Assembly (NCBI GenBank): GCA_033239005.1
Contig: BSQZ01000011.1
Span: 5,315,001-5,379,000 of the forward strand
Reading direction: 5' to 3'
From: Lamellibrachia satsuma
Taxonomy: Eukaryota; Annelida; Polychaeta; Sabellida; Siboglinidae
Length of the DNA: 64,000 nucleotides
In this document: piece after piece, positions 24,521-36,259 of the stretch
Layout of the letters: each line of letters starts with the position of its first letter
Position numbering within the stretch: the stretch's first letter is position 1
Position numbers and translations under genes: made by a program
The notes under the pieces: generated by a model
What the model saw: only the letters and a program-made list of their open reading frames with translations
Databases searched by the model: none
What the model was told of the DNA's origin: nothing

Positions 24521-25060
24521 TCAGCTTCCATACTGACAAGTTCAAAACGCATACCCAGCTTCGTCGCTACCTGGTGTCCGCAGAAACATCGATGCTGGTG
24601 CGTGACAACACTGGTCCGTGAGCTATCAATAACGCCGGGTTTGTCAGAGTGACAGCTGTCAGACGGCAAATCCAATTAAGTCAGATATGACACCTGTACC
24701 TCACATACTACCACTGGTCGATTCCGTATCAAGATCAAACAAATCGTATCATCAAGTCTAAAGCGAGTTCAAAGTTCGAAGGCGCCAACGACATGGGAAC
24801 CGATACAATGGTGATCAATCAAGTAGCATGTGGTAATTAAATCAAAAGTTCATTCCACTGCCAAGCCACTTAGGCCGTAGGGCCGTTGTTCAAATCGGGT
24901 TTACATGGTGCAGACTGGAGGTAATTTCTGCGTAGCGTTTTTAAAAATCAGGTTAACATGGCTGATGACGTGGAGAGTTCTAATTAACCCATTTAATTAA
25001 TCCACGTTGTATCATTTAACTTAACTGTGTCATGGGTACCTAGCTAAAGACACTGGTACA
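24521..25060. other. no recognisable gene
   Basis: I see nothing. Confidence 0.4.
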
Positions 25061-25062
25061 GT

Positions 25063-25115
25063 CCACTGACCTACATAATAACATTATAAATATTATATAT
25101 TATATAGGTCAGTGG
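25063..25115. repeat. 18-bp arm palindrome
   Basis: CCACTGACCTACATAATA and TATTATATAGGTCAGTGG are complementary at 17 of 18 positions around a 17-bp AT-rich loop. Confidence 0.8.
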
Positions 25116-25412
25116 TGCAGCCATGTGAACGCCCTGTGTGATCACAATGACGTGATACCGTTCTATATAACAGATCTAGCATTTTACCTACATAAAGACA
25201 CATCCGATAATGACACGATCCCAAATAACGGCATAACTTAATTAAGTGCGTAAATGGCACATTTAAACGTAGTACATTTAAGATGAAATGAGGTATGTTT
25301 GATCCTTTGAGCAGGAAGGACTCAATTAAGATCTCACCATGAACGTTATTTTGGTGTGATTAAACTGAACAATTTTGTGGACACAACGTATATGTAACCA
25401 AATATGGTTGAT
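25116..25412. other. no recognisable gene
   Basis: I see nothing. Confidence 0.4.
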
Positions 25413-25972
25413 GTGATTAAACACTAGTACGATACTCAAATGTGTCATTGTAATTAAACCACTAGTACGATACTCAAATGTGTCATTGTAATTAAACCAC
25501 TAGTAGGATACTCAAATGTGTCATTGTAATTAAACACTAGTACGATACTCAAATGTGTCATTGTAATTAAACCACTAGTAGGATACTCAAATGTGTCATT
25601 GTAATTAAACACTAGTACGATACTCAAATGTGTCATTGTAATTAAACCACTAGTACGATACTCAAATTTGTCATTGTAATTAAACACTAGTACGATACTC
25701 AAATGTGTCATTGTAATTAAACACTAGTACGATACTCAAATGTGTCATTGTAATTAAACACTAGTACGATACTCAAATGTGTCATTGTAATTGAACACTA
25801 GTACGATACTCAAATGTGTCATTGTAATTGAACACTAGTACGATACTCAAATGTGTCATTGTAATTAAACACTAGTACGATACTCTAATGTGTCATTGTA
25901 ATTAAACACTAGTACGATACTCAAATGTGTCATTGTAATTAAACACTAGTACGATACTCAAATGTGTCATTT
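25413..25972. repeat. 37/38-bp minisatellite, about 15 copies
   Basis: The unit is AAACACTAGTACGATACTCA followed by AATGTGTCATTGTAATT, with AAACCACTAGTA variants. It abuts a second array at about 25985. Confidence 0.96.
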
Positions 25973-25984
25973 TCATCCTTTCTT

Positions 25985-26515
25985 TAGTTGTTCCATTAAT
26001 CAAATCAAATGTACATAATACATTAAACCTTACTCACTTATCTCACAGTGCATTGCCAACAATTGAAATATCAACTGTACGGAACACATTAAACCTTACT
26101 CACTTATCTCACAGTGCATTGCCAACAATTGAAATATCAACTGTACGGAACACATTAAACCTTACTCACTTATTTCACTGTGCATTGTCAACAATTGAAA
26201 AATCAAATGTACATAATACATTAAACCTTACTTACTTATCTCATTGTGCATTGCCAACAATTGAAAAATCAAATGTACTGAACACATTAAACCTTACTCA
26301 CTTATTTCACTGTGCATTGCCAACAATTGAAATATCAAATGTACGGAACACATTAAACCTTACTCACTTATTTCACTGTGCATTGCCAACAATTGAAAAA
26401 TCAAATGTGCATAACACATTAAACCTTATTCACTTATTTCACTGTGCATTGCCAACAATTGAAAGCTCTGATGCCAAGAACACATTAACCTTGCTCACTT
26501 ATTCGATGCGAAAGT
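25985..26515. repeat. 66-bp minisatellite, about 8 copies (22-codon period)
   Basis: The unit is CAATTGAAATATCAAMTGTA, YGGAACACATTAAACCTTAC and TCACTTATYTCACTGTGCAT. The period is divisible by 3, so an open plus frame (26053-26679, 208 codons) with a 22-residue LPTIEISTVRNTLNLTHLSH-type repeat runs through the array and on to 26679. No signal peptide or domain is visible, so I treat it as a repeat-derived frame. Confidence 0.93.
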
Positions 26516-27203
26516 GCTCGAAAATGCACACAACACACGCAATGCTTACTTTCCTAGGGACTCTTTCTGTTAGCGACTCTTTACCAGCACAGAGAAGACA
26601 GGACTTGCAATGGTTTCAAGGACACCAACAACGCATCGTGGCACTGCGTCCATTAGCCTCAGTGTACAGTGCCGGGTGATCCATTACACGCCACGGCTCG
26701 AAACGACCTTATTCTTGCACTCGCTATACATGTTCACGCCGGAACAAACAGCGATATCTCCAAAGAGCTTTCAGCCGTCATCTGTCGCTGACGCGGCCAC
26801 ACGCGATCTAAGAACGGCCATTTGGATCGAGTCTCGCGTTTTGCCTCGTGACCCATATCGACCGGTTGGCGCGGATCAAAGTGGAAACGATTTCAAAGAA
26901 ATCGTAATCGATAACTGTTGATGTGCTGCGTTAGTTTGTACAGAGAAGTCGCGTCCTGTGAGACGCCGTATCCTCCCTTGCAGACGTTCTCCGACTGGAG
27001 TCATGCGGCTTTTGATGCCTCTGAGGCAGGTGGGTGATCTCAGGAGTCGTAGGCAAACCCCCATGGAATTTCACGGGCCATTTCCGGCAACATCGTTGTG
27101 TTATCACGGGATCTGATGTAGCAGATGCAGCTACCTCGAGCATGCTGTAGAGTATCTGCATAGGCATTTTCCTTAATTTTCATAAGCAAGAAGCACAACA
27201 TAC
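26516..27203. other. no recognisable gene
   Basis: Overlapping short frames only. Confidence 0.4.
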
Positions 27204-27205
27204 AC

Positions 27206-27208
<3 letters not shown>

Positions 27209-27281
<73 letters not shown>

Positions 27282-27476
27282 TGCGTGCGTGTGTGCTTGC
27301 GTGCGTGCGTGCGTGCGTGCATGTGTGCGTGCGTGCGTGCGTGCGTGCGAGCGTGCGTGCGTGCGTGCGTGAGTGAGTGAGTGAGTGAGTGAGTGAGTGC
27401 GTGCGTGCGTGAGTTAGTGCGTGTGTGCGTGCGTTCGTGCGTGCGTGCGTGCGTTCGTGCGTGCGTGCGTGCGTGG
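27209..27476. repeat. (TG)n/(CGTG)n/(GAGT)n microsatellite
   Basis: TG repeats (27209-27262) grade into CGTG and GAGT tetranucleotides. The HTHT and HARTHART frames on the minus strand are repeat products. Confidence 0.96.
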
Positions 27477-28463
27477 TTGACACATCCGGTTCGATGCAAA
27501 GGTAAGGTTATTAGAATAGATATTGATAGAGAGGAATACACTGACTGTTTAACTTTTATGCGTGATTGAACAGTGAAGTACGTTGGTTAATTATTTATGA
27601 TTTGCTAGCCCTTGATTGTAAGGCCAACACGTACCTATTTCCGGGGCTATTCTTTTGTTGTATTTAATTATTTAGACCCAACTTGAGACCAGTAACGTTT
27701 GGTCAGCCAGATTAAAAACATTCCATTTTCCCGCGAGACAAACCACGCTCTCCATCACGCATGTCTGCCGTTTCTCTTATTTCCTCTGACGTTGCAGTCC
27801 ACACATCTGTTGCCGGTGGTTTTGTAAACGTCAGCCCGTGGTGGACACCCACATGTTTTCATCTTAAATGAGTGGCCTGTATTTCCATTAGCGCAACCAT
27901 TGGCAATGCACAGGCGTGTTAATTAATTACGAGTCTAGACGCTGCGATTGCAACCTGTCGACTCGCGCCAATCCCAGCTTTGATGAAAGGTTACGACGGG
28001 TGCACCTACTGTCGGTCACTGATTGACCACTGCTTCAATAGTGCGACCGAATTGGACCGTGCTACAATCAGAAAAACACAATCGTGGCCACAAAACCTTG
28101 CTAATCGGTCTCGCGAAAGTGGGTGATTTTCACGACCAATTATTGCCCCACAATACAGCGCGACACCGTGTCGGCCGACCAACTGGGCACTTAATCGCTC
28201 GTGTAAACCGACCTATCATCAAATAAACTACATTTCGGGGATATGAAATATTGTGTTAATAAACAACGCATGTTTCGTTCAAGTATGACACACTCTAGCG
28301 AAAATCGGCGTTTACCGAATATTAATTATTAACTATGCAGCACTAATGCCGGGATTCAGGTCAGACAAATCCTGCGATTGGGTTGGCTGATGCAGGAACT
28401 GAGAAAAGCGATATTCCAAAGTGTAGTCGTGTGGATCCATCAATAGGTGATAACGTATCATCT
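27477..28463. other. no recognisable gene
   Basis: I see nothing except short frames. Confidence 0.4.
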
Positions 28464-28707
28464 CTGGTTCACGGGGATGCAGGGGACCGACGCAGTAGAG
28501 CATCAGCCTGTCGATCGAGAGGACCTGGTTCACGGGGATGCAGGGGACCGACACAGTAGAGCATCAGCCTGTCGATCGAGAGGACCTGGTTCACGGGGAT
28601 GCAGGGGACCGACGCAGTAGAGCATCAGCCTGTCGATCGAGAGGACCTGGTTCACGGGGATGCAGGGGGCCGACGCAGTAGAGCATCAGCCTGTCGATCG
28701 AGAGGAC
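28464..28707 (+). repeat. 61-bp tandem array of a SINE tRNA-like head, 4 copies
   Basis: CTGGTTCACGGGGATGCAGG, GGACCGACGCAGTAGAGCAT and CAGCCTGTCGATCGAGAGGAC repeat at exactly 61 bp (starts 28464, 28525, 28586, 28647). The unit holds an A-box-like GACGCAGTAGAGCATC. The last copy runs into GTGGTTCCAGTC, a B-box-like sequence, and then into the SINE body. Confidence 0.85.
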
Positions 28708-28990
28708 CGTGGTTCCAGTCACACTGCTGCCGATTCGACGCTTGGGCAATTTCGTTCACTTCACGTTGCCTGCGTAGTTTGGATGAGACAGTAAACACCG
28801 TTGGTACATTCCATCTGGTGACAGGGGACGTAATATATCCAACAAAGGGGGTATATGCGTAACTCGGCATGGACACGCATTGCACTAATTGTGTGTAGGA
28901 TGGATGCTGAATTAACTGCTGCCAAAACTAGCTCTGATAATGGAACAAAGCGCCTTGAACGTCATTTCTAGGCGGATACCTGCATTATGT
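28647..28990 (+). mobile_element. tRNA-derived SINE, near full length
   Basis: In order: a tRNA-like head (A-box-like at about 28671, B-box-like GTGGTTCCAGTC at about 28709); a linker; a central domain TTGGATGAGACAGTAAACACC plus GTTGGTACATTCC (28775-28815); GGGGGTATATGCGTAAC; and a 3' domain GCTGCCAAAACTAGCTCTGA, ATGGAACAAAGCGCCTTGAA and GGCGGATACCTGCATTATGTAA. The other copies in the window carry only parts of this order. SINEs are transcribed by RNA polymerase III and moved by a partner LINE (family knowledge). Whether this copy is active is not visible. Confidence 0.75.
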
Positions 28991-29282
28991 AACGTCATAT
29001 TTATCATTGTCACTGCCTCTGCAAGATCGACAGGAACGGTTGAACTATTTCCGACAACTGAAGTCGATGTTGGAATTGCCCCAGAAATTCCCTGTTTCTG
29101 TGCCAATATCGTGGACCAGATTGTCTGGCAATGTCGTCCTAGATCTGGCACGCAGCAGCATTGTTTGCATTGATTATGGCACCATATGGTCAAAATCATC
29201 GATGTCAATATATTCAAAACAAGCGATGATGTTGGCAGAATAGACGGAACTGCATCATAGACGCTTTTGCAGTGATTCGTGT
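28991..29282. other. no recognisable gene
   Basis: Sequence between two oppositely oriented SINE pieces. Short frames only. Confidence 0.4.
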
Positions 29283-29395
29283 AGATGACAGATAGATTAC
29301 ACATTTACCCCCTGTGTTGGATCTTTTACTTTCCCTAGCAAAGACACCAGGTAGAAGGGATCAACAGCTTTTAGTGTATCACCCAAAAGACACAG
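29283..29395 (-). mobile_element. SINE fragment, central domain
   Basis: The reverse complement reads TTTTGGGTGATACACTAAAAG, CCCTTCTACCTGGTGTCTTT, GATCCAACACAGGGGG and TAAATGTGTAATC, matching 697-790. Confidence 0.7.
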
Positions 29396-30040
29396 GCAAA
29401 GTTGGATAAACGAAATGGCTTAACCTTCCAAATAACGGCGAGATGGACTCAGACTCCGATCTCTCGATCGCCAATACGGCTCCCTAACCACCTCGCCCCC
29501 GCGCCTCGCAATACGATCGATCACGGACGACGACGCTACTCAGAATACGTAAACTTTGACCGTCAGTGCTTCATCATCCACAATGATTCCACATGTAAGC
29601 TGTGGCTTGCGTACATAGACTGATATTTGTCTTTATATTAACCACATTTTGCTGATACACAAGAGACCCACTGTGTATTGTTGGTGCGTGTTGTACTGTA
29701 TCGAGTCGATGAACCAAATATAGGCTGGGCGATCGAAAAACCGAAGCGAGATACGACATTGCCAAAAACTAGGTGCGTGTTGGTTACAAATAGTCCACGA
29801 CCACTGGCCGGATATGCATAGTCGAGATTTCATTAGAAGAATATTTAACAGACTGCATGCAGCCTGTCCACAGTCTCGCGAGTACAGCGACGAGAAAATG
29901 GTGAGATGCGCGAAGTGGAAAACGCGATCAACAGATTGGCTATGTCGAGTCATTTGGAACGGACGGATTACCAAGAGACCGATGAAAGCCGATGACCAGC
30001 CATTTGCTCTATAGTACCTAGTACCAGCCAGAGTAGTGGT
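29396..30040. other. no recognisable gene
   Basis: A 171-codon minus frame (29633-30148) has no recognisable domain and an untypical composition. Confidence 0.4.
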
Positions 30041-30043
30041 GCA

Positions 30044-30085
30044 ACATTTATATTTATAAAGCGCCGTATATCCGGAATAATTTTT
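30044..30085 (-). mobile_element. SINE/LINE 3' tail
   Basis: The reverse complement CGGCGCTTTATAAATATAAA is the GCGC(T)-TATAAA tail shared by the SINEs here. Confidence 0.45.
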
Positions 30086-32247
30086 TTTCAATAAAGGAAT
30101 CCTACCGCGAAAACATAATATTGAATTAAACATGTATACCATTATCATAGGTATGACTTACATAGTAATACAATGATATAAATATAATTAACAAATGTTG
30201 TTTTATTAGCTACTGAACAAAAACGATTTCTATAATAAAATATATTTCTGGAATAAAGAGAGGAACCAAACGCCAGTGGTTGTTTCGTGAGAATATCCCA
30301 CGCCAGTCAAGTCAACTGTGTCAAAAAGCTTCCGAACAAGCAACACGTCTTTCTAGTTTTCTCTTCTTGTTTTCGCATTCTTGTTTCGAGATATGTCGAT
30401 ATAGGAATATTCGTATGTGAATAATGCAGGCTTGTCGTGCAACTGGTTCCTCGCATGGCGCAGTTGATTAAAATCCTGGACGGCCAGAACGATACTTCGA
30501 CCCTTACCAGCACCAGAAGTACTCGTGATTTTGTTGCAGTCTGCACAATTTATTTAGCTATATTGCTTCACATCACTGCCAAATTGTTTTTTTTAGAACA
30601 GCTGTCCGTTCACATTTGACAACAAAGCAGTTTTTCATTATATACCCACTTTTTAAAGGCGTTTGTGCCATCTGGCGCCGTCCGCACCATCGTAACGGCT
30701 TAATTAGATTTAGTGGCCGCCAAACAGCATTTGTGCTGAAAATTGCACCATGAAGCAAGAATCCCCGAGGACGCGCACTACACTGAGCTGGAAATGGAAA
30801 AGGAAGCTGAATAATTAATTTTACAAAAGTTCCTTAACTGTGGCGACTAAGGAAATTATTAAAATGCGCGATCTCCATAAAATACAATGGGGAATCGACT
30901 GACAGTCCGATTACCCAACCGCTATAAAACTGCTACCTACACATATGTAATAATGTGTCTCTATAAGCCGCATTGCTATGTATAGAATGTCCCTATGCGT
31001 AGGTGGCCACACATATGAATTATTTGTTAATCAGTGCCTAGTTAACCAGTGCCAGTGAGAATGTATTTGTGCGTGGGTGGACTCAAAGAAGTGTGCATTT
31101 GTGTGTGCGTGCGTGCGTGCATGCGCGAGAGAGAATGCAAAATCAGAAAAGAGGTATCCGAATGGAAGGTTGCCGATACCAAAAACACACACGAGATTGC
31201 CATGCAATGGAATGACGGTTTTTTGCCAACACAATATATAACGATCGTGGCATCATAAACACGTTTTCCACATTAATTAATTACTACTTGGTTTTACTCA
31301 AGGGATCCTTTAAAAACTGCGACAGGCTGATGTCGGATGCTTGTAAGACGCATGAGCCCGATACAATACGTTGACTCGATCCCTGGCGTCTGCACGCACC
31401 TACAATGTATTTACTCGCTTCGCAGACATAATTCACTTCCTTTCTCTGTTCCGCCAGGAACCGCCAGCAGCTGCTGAAGTGGAACACGACTCGATATAGA
31501 CTCGAGATACGCCAGCGATGTTGATCTGCAGATAATTCTCGCCAATCGCCTGAAGTCACGCTGGCGACACCAGGCCGCTGCAACCACGCTCGCGGCAGGA
31601 GATCATTCGGCGCTCGCTTGTCGCTCAGCAACATCTCCAGCGGGCGACACAGGCGTGTTACATGTCAGTTGGAGCCTGTCAGAACCGTTCGACAGTCTTC
31701 TGTCATCTTTCTCTGATAACTACTATGCTTTCACTACTGACCCGAAACAGGTAAACGACCTGCAGAGATTGGTACACAAACAAATCCTGGACGAAGCCTA
31801 TTCGTTTTCTTGCATGGCTACTTGTCGCATATCGACAATTTATGTAGATAGTACGTTTGATCCACATGCAAATGGTAGCCAAATTAACCGGATGTGCCCG
31901 TCAACACGTCCACAAGTGACCACAGCGACAGTTCCATGCCGCCCACGACCGTGTGCCATTATTAATTGATAAAATTGTTGCAACATTGATAGCACATCGA
32001 TTCTGCGTCGACGAAACCTGATACTTCCGGTGGGTGGACTCATAGCGACATGGAAACGTACCAAATGAAGAAAGTCCGACACTGAAACAGGACCTCGTGA
32101 CGGACGCACGCACGCGTCGTTGCCGCCACAGTGTAGGAGTAGACCAATCGTTTGACGACGGCCAGTCGAGTTTTGATTGTCTCCCGCGTTCAGTCGCGGT
32201 AGCCTACGTCGTCCACAGGTCTGGCCCACGTCGGCCCAGCCTCGGAT
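30086..32247. other. upstream region of the GPCR gene, no other gene recognised
   Basis: 2.1 kb of mixed sequence. Long frames antisense to the GPCR (for example 31840-32445) are shadows of its GC-rich codon use. I see no certain promoter. A stop in the GPCR frame is at 32200-32202. Confidence 0.4.
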
Positions 32248-33474
32248 ATGAACGTGAGCGTTGTCGTCGGACAGTTTGACGACAACGCCACCTACCGTCT
32301 GAACGGGAGCGAGGCTGCGGCGGCCGATGACCTGCAGACGTTGCAGCGAGTCGTCAGCGCGCTGAACCTGTTTGCGCTGCCCGGCATCATCGCGCTGGGG
32401 ACTGTAGGCAATCTGCTCTCCTTCTTCGTCTTCCTCGGCACTCATCTACGCCTGCAGTCGTCCTACGTCTACCTGGCCTTCCTCAACGTCGCCGACACGC
32501 TCTTTCTGTTGTGTCTGCTCGTCGCCTGGCTCGGCCGCGTCAACGTGCGACTAATGGACCGCGTCGGCTGGTGTCAGCTGACCGTCTACCTGTCGTACGC
32601 CAGCAGCTTCCTGTCAGTGTGGATCGTCGTCGGCTTCACCGTCGAGCGCTACATCGTCGTCTTCCATCCGCTCAAGAAGGACGTATGGTGCACGCGACGA
32701 CGAGCCTACATCGTCGTCGTGTGGCTCACGGCCACGTCGCTCTTCCTCTATGCCTTCTCTACGTGGACGAACGGCGTCGTCGCGCTGGCCGACGGCACCC
32801 ACGTGTGCGCGCCACGCAGACGCTTCATGACGCTCATGCGCGTCGCGACGGGCATCGACACTCTCATCACACTTGTCGTGCCATCCGTCGTCATCATCGG
32901 CTTCAACGTGTCGATGAGCGTGAAGATACGCGAGATCGCCTACAAGCGCAAGCACCACCTGACGGCGGCTGGCGGCGACAGGACGTGTTGTATCGCGGCG
33001 TACCGTGGCGGGGGAGACGGCCGGGAGAGCTATCGACTCGAGCAGGGCTTCCTGCCGTCGTCCCGTCTCTCCTGCTCCAGTTTCCAGCTGCGTCGACTCA
33101 TCGGCGGCCGCTACGTGTCGAACGACTCGATCCGGCGCAGTTTCCAGCTGCGCACGACGCGCACGCTGCTCACCATATCGAGCGTGTTCCTCGTGCTCAA
33201 TATGCCCAGTCACGTGCTGCGCGTCTACGCCATGCTCTACTACCTTAGCGACGCGTCGTACGCGCTGCCGCGACACGTATCGCTGTGTCAACATCTCGTC
33301 CAGATGCTCTATTACGTCAACTTCTCTGTCAACTTCTTCCTCTACAGCGCCTGCAGCAGGACGTTCCGTGGCGCCCTCAAGCGGCTCTACGGTCGCATCG
33401 ACCGCAAGTTGCGCAGTGGATATGCGCGTCGCCCAAACTTCCTGTCTGAGAAAACACGAGACGCCGGTCATTGA
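32248..33474 (+). CDS. rhodopsin-class (class A) G-protein-coupled receptor, probable neuropeptide receptor
   Basis: An intact 408-residue single-exon seven-transmembrane receptor. The N-terminus has three N-glycosylation sequons (N2, N13, N19). TM1 (about 41-63) has the GN pair (N55). TM2 (73-95) has NVADT with Asp83. TM3 starts at Cys109, which should pair with Cys187 of ECL2, and ends in ERY 133-135 followed by IVVFHPL. TM4 has Trp159 and TM5 has Pro212. The third intracellular loop is long and basic (about 228-304). TM6 has LNMP (Pro320) in place of CWxP. TM7 has NFFLY 362-366 in place of NPxxY, then a basic helix 8. NFFLY is common in lophotrochozoan peptide receptors of the FMRFamide/TRH-receptor-like groups; ligand assignment is inference only. 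The ATG is preceded by an in-frame TAG 48 nt upstream, which fits this start. Coding GC is far above the flanks. Confidence 0.9.
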   Translation: MNVSVVVGQFDDNATYRLNGSEAAAADDLQTLQRVVSALNLFALPGIIALGTVGNLLSFFVFLGTHLRLQSSYVYLAFLNVADTLFLLCLLVAWLGRVNVRLMDRVGWCQLTVYLSYASSFLSVWIVVGFTVERYIVVFHPLKKDVWCTRRRAYIVVVWLTATSLFLYAFSTWTNGVVALADGTHVCAPRRRFMTLMRVATGIDTLITLVVPSVVIIGFNVSMSVKIREIAYKRKHHLTAAGGDRTCCIAAYRGGGDGRESYRLEQGFLPSSRLSCSSFQLRRLIGGRYVSNDSIRRSFQLRTTRTLLTISSVFLVLNMPSHVLRVYAMLYYLSDASYALPRHVSLCQHLVQMLYYVNFSVNFFLYSACSRTFRGALKRLYGRIDRKLRSGYARRPNFLSEKTRDAGH

Positions 33475-33479
33475 ATCCG

Positions 33480-33533
33480 ACCTTTATTTCAGGCAATTAC
33501 CGCGTCTTCTAGGCAATTACCGCGTCTTGTATA
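33480..33533. repeat. short tandem duplication after the GPCR stop
   Basis: AGGCAATTACCGCGTCTT occurs twice in a row just behind the stop codon, in the presumed 3' UTR. Confidence 0.8.
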
Positions 33534-34157
33534 TGTAACACTATTAGGCATTGACGAATACGTTTTACGCAGCGTTTCTGTAGATCACAGTGATGCTCTG
33601 TTGTGACGTCACAACATAGCACGTGATCGACGACACAGTACAGTTGACACCCCGAAACTTGGTTGTGCACAAAGGATTGTGAGTAATCCTGAAATCACCC
33701 ACAAACTAGAGCGATGAGCAGACTGCATTTATAATATAACTGCCGGCGTCGGGAGCTGGACGTGGCGATGTCGTCGGTCGTGAACGGAGCGACATGGTCG
33801 GACATTGACGCTACTGGATGCGGCAAGATGTCATTGTCGGATCACGCGACAGAAAAAATCATTCTGCGACGGGGTGACACCAATAATGCGTGACACAACT
33901 CGGCGGGTCCGTGGACCGTCTTCTACAACTAGTGCAAGTCGTCGCTGTATTGATAGATACACAACGCAGACAAGCGAAGCAGACACGATGGTCCGTGACG
34001 ATAGACACGAGTTCGTGATTATCCAATGAGCACGTGACGGCCAACGCAAGCCGACCTATGCCCTGGCAATGGACGAGCACAATTTGACCAGTGAACAGGC
34101 AGTGGCTCTGGTTAACAAATAATGTCGTCTTACTTGTGTGCCGCTTCCTGTCTACCA

Positions 34158-34163
34158 AATAAA
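34158..34163 (+). promoter_or_regulatory. possible polyadenylation signal of the GPCR gene
   Basis: The first AATAAA I find on the plus strand downstream of the GPCR stop, about 680 nt away. Use is inferred, not shown. Confidence 0.3.
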
Positions 34164-34925
34164 GTACATATCGAATCACCGCAGTACGACGCGAAAGCAG
34201 TGTCCACAACTTTTCAGTTGGTGGGGCTCGTATCAGTGTAGCACGGTCGTTCAATGTCTGATTTTCGTAAAATCATAGTCTCATTTTTTGAGAAAATAAG
34301 CTTCCGTTTCTTAGTAATCCATAGGAACACATTCGGTTCGGTCACTATTCAAAGGTAAAGTGATCTCAAATCATAATTTATACAGTGAACTCCCCTTAAC
34401 AAATCGCGGATATCAGAATCAGACGTTTAGAAGAATCAAACATATTGGTTGTGACGGAATCTTTATACATTCCCGCTTTAGCGGTCTATCAATAAATGGC
34501 GCCGCTTAAATGAATCATAGGCTGAGGGCTCCACTAAACTGGTCTGAATATTGTTTTGCGATACAATTTTTTAGTGCATCTTAACATTATTTTAAATCCG
34601 TCGGCAGCCAGGCTAGAAACGATGAACGTTTTGCAAAACAAGCGTTTGAAATATGCTGCTGGAGCCGCGAACATGATTAAGGCAACGGTCACGTTTGCCA
34701 TTGATGGCGATTACAGCATTTCCTGGGCTTCAAGGAAAATGCATCCAACTAATATCTTTAAACTTTCACGGCACATTAAACATTAATTAATTGATCTGTT
34801 GTTTCGTGAAAACCACATAGCCCGTATGTACAAATATTCACCCAAAGCTGATACCCCTCAATTTTGATCCAGCTAGGTAAATTATTTTGAAATGTTGGTG
34901 CGTTCTGCAGAATAGCCACAGCGCT
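34164..34925. other. no recognisable gene
   Basis: I see nothing except short frames. Confidence 0.4.
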
Positions 34926-34927
34926 GA

Positions 34928-35293
34928 TGCTGCACGACCTCGCTGGGAGTGCAGTCTAGTAGCAGACACAAGGTTAGCTGACTGTTGCCCAGCTGCACGA
35001 CCTCGCCGGGAGTGGAGTCTAATCGCAGACACAAGGTTAGCTGATTGTTGCCCAGCTGCACGACCTCGCCGGGAGTGGAGTCTAATCGCAGACACAAGGT
35101 TAGCTGACTGTTGCCCAGCTGCACGACCTCGCCGGGTGTGGAGTCTAGTAGCAGACACAAGGTTAGCTGACTGTTGCCCAGCTGCACGACCTCGCCGGGA
35201 GTGGAGTCTAGTCGCAGACACAAGGTTAGCTGACTGTTGCCCAGCTGCACGACCTCGCCGGGAGTGGAGTCTAGTCGCAGACACGAGGTTTAA
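34928..35293. repeat. 63-bp minisatellite, about 6 copies (21-codon period)
   Basis: The unit is CTGCACGACCTCGCCGGGAG, TGGAGTCTAGTCGCAGACAC and AAGGTTAGCTGACTGTTGCC + CAG. Because 63 is divisible by 3, long frames stay open on both strands (34838-35302 minus, 34887-35318 plus). Neither shows a start context or domain that supports a gene. Confidence 0.95.
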
Positions 35294-36259
35294 CTCTTTC
35301 ACTGGTCGTTTTCATTAATCTGGGCGATCAGGTTTATATATCTGAGTATAATTAATGTTACACATGTGTGTTTTGACTAACGAAAATAAGGTTATAATAC
35401 TTTTATGCAAAATAAGAGATACATTAAAATAACGGCACGAAAAAATCGTATACTCTTATACTCTTCGTACCCACGACCAAAATAGGACCAAAATGCTAAA
35501 TATGAATTCCATGTAATTTCATTGTGTGACTTGTGTCAACGTAATCGGTGATTAAAGTTGGTTCGAGTGCTTTGAATCAACTGGAAAAAATATATTTATT
35601 TGACAAGTTAGCTTAAGAGTAAATTTAATTAGTTACCCAGACTCCGGATAAGCAACCAGAATCGTCACAAGGGCTACTGCACTTGAATCCAGTCAACGGG
35701 TGTGTAACAAACGGTGGCGCCACATCACGGAGCCTGGATAATCGAGCCTCGCTACAAACCCGCGTTTTCACTGAGGCCGTCAGATGGTATCACTGATCGC
35801 ATTGCAAGATACATTTTTCGTTGTTCGAGAATCAAGAATATTTAACTAAAATCAACGTTGATTTATTTGCACTCGATCGATTAAATAGCTGTTAATGAAT
35901 TAGAACATCGATCACTAACGGAAACGTTTTTTTCAGATTTAAAAAAAAACGGTATTCTTTTGAGTATACCGAATGTTGGCGCAACCAATACTACTAGAAG
36001 GCAATACAAACATTGGCAGATAACGTAATTTTAAGCTGGTGTTACGATTGATATTTTTGCGATTGTGAATATACTGACGTGTGTGAAGGGGGTTCAATCA
36101 ACCAGCGAGACGAAACATTTACACGCCGACTGAGTACAAAACCTGGCATGTTGACTTGACACGATTGTCGAAAAGGCCATTACTAACGTTAATGCTTTTG
36201 CAGATGAAGCGTCGGTCACAAATAGCTTAGAATACCGGCATTAAAGCTGCTTCCTCAAA
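35294..36259. other. no recognisable gene
   Basis: AT-rich. I see nothing. Confidence 0.4.

Noticed and set aside
31840..33538. Long antisense and alternate-frame ORFs over and beside the GPCR (201, 245, 285, 177 codons)
   Set aside because: They overlap the GC-rich receptor exon in other frames and have arginine/alanine/serine-biased composition without domains: shadows.
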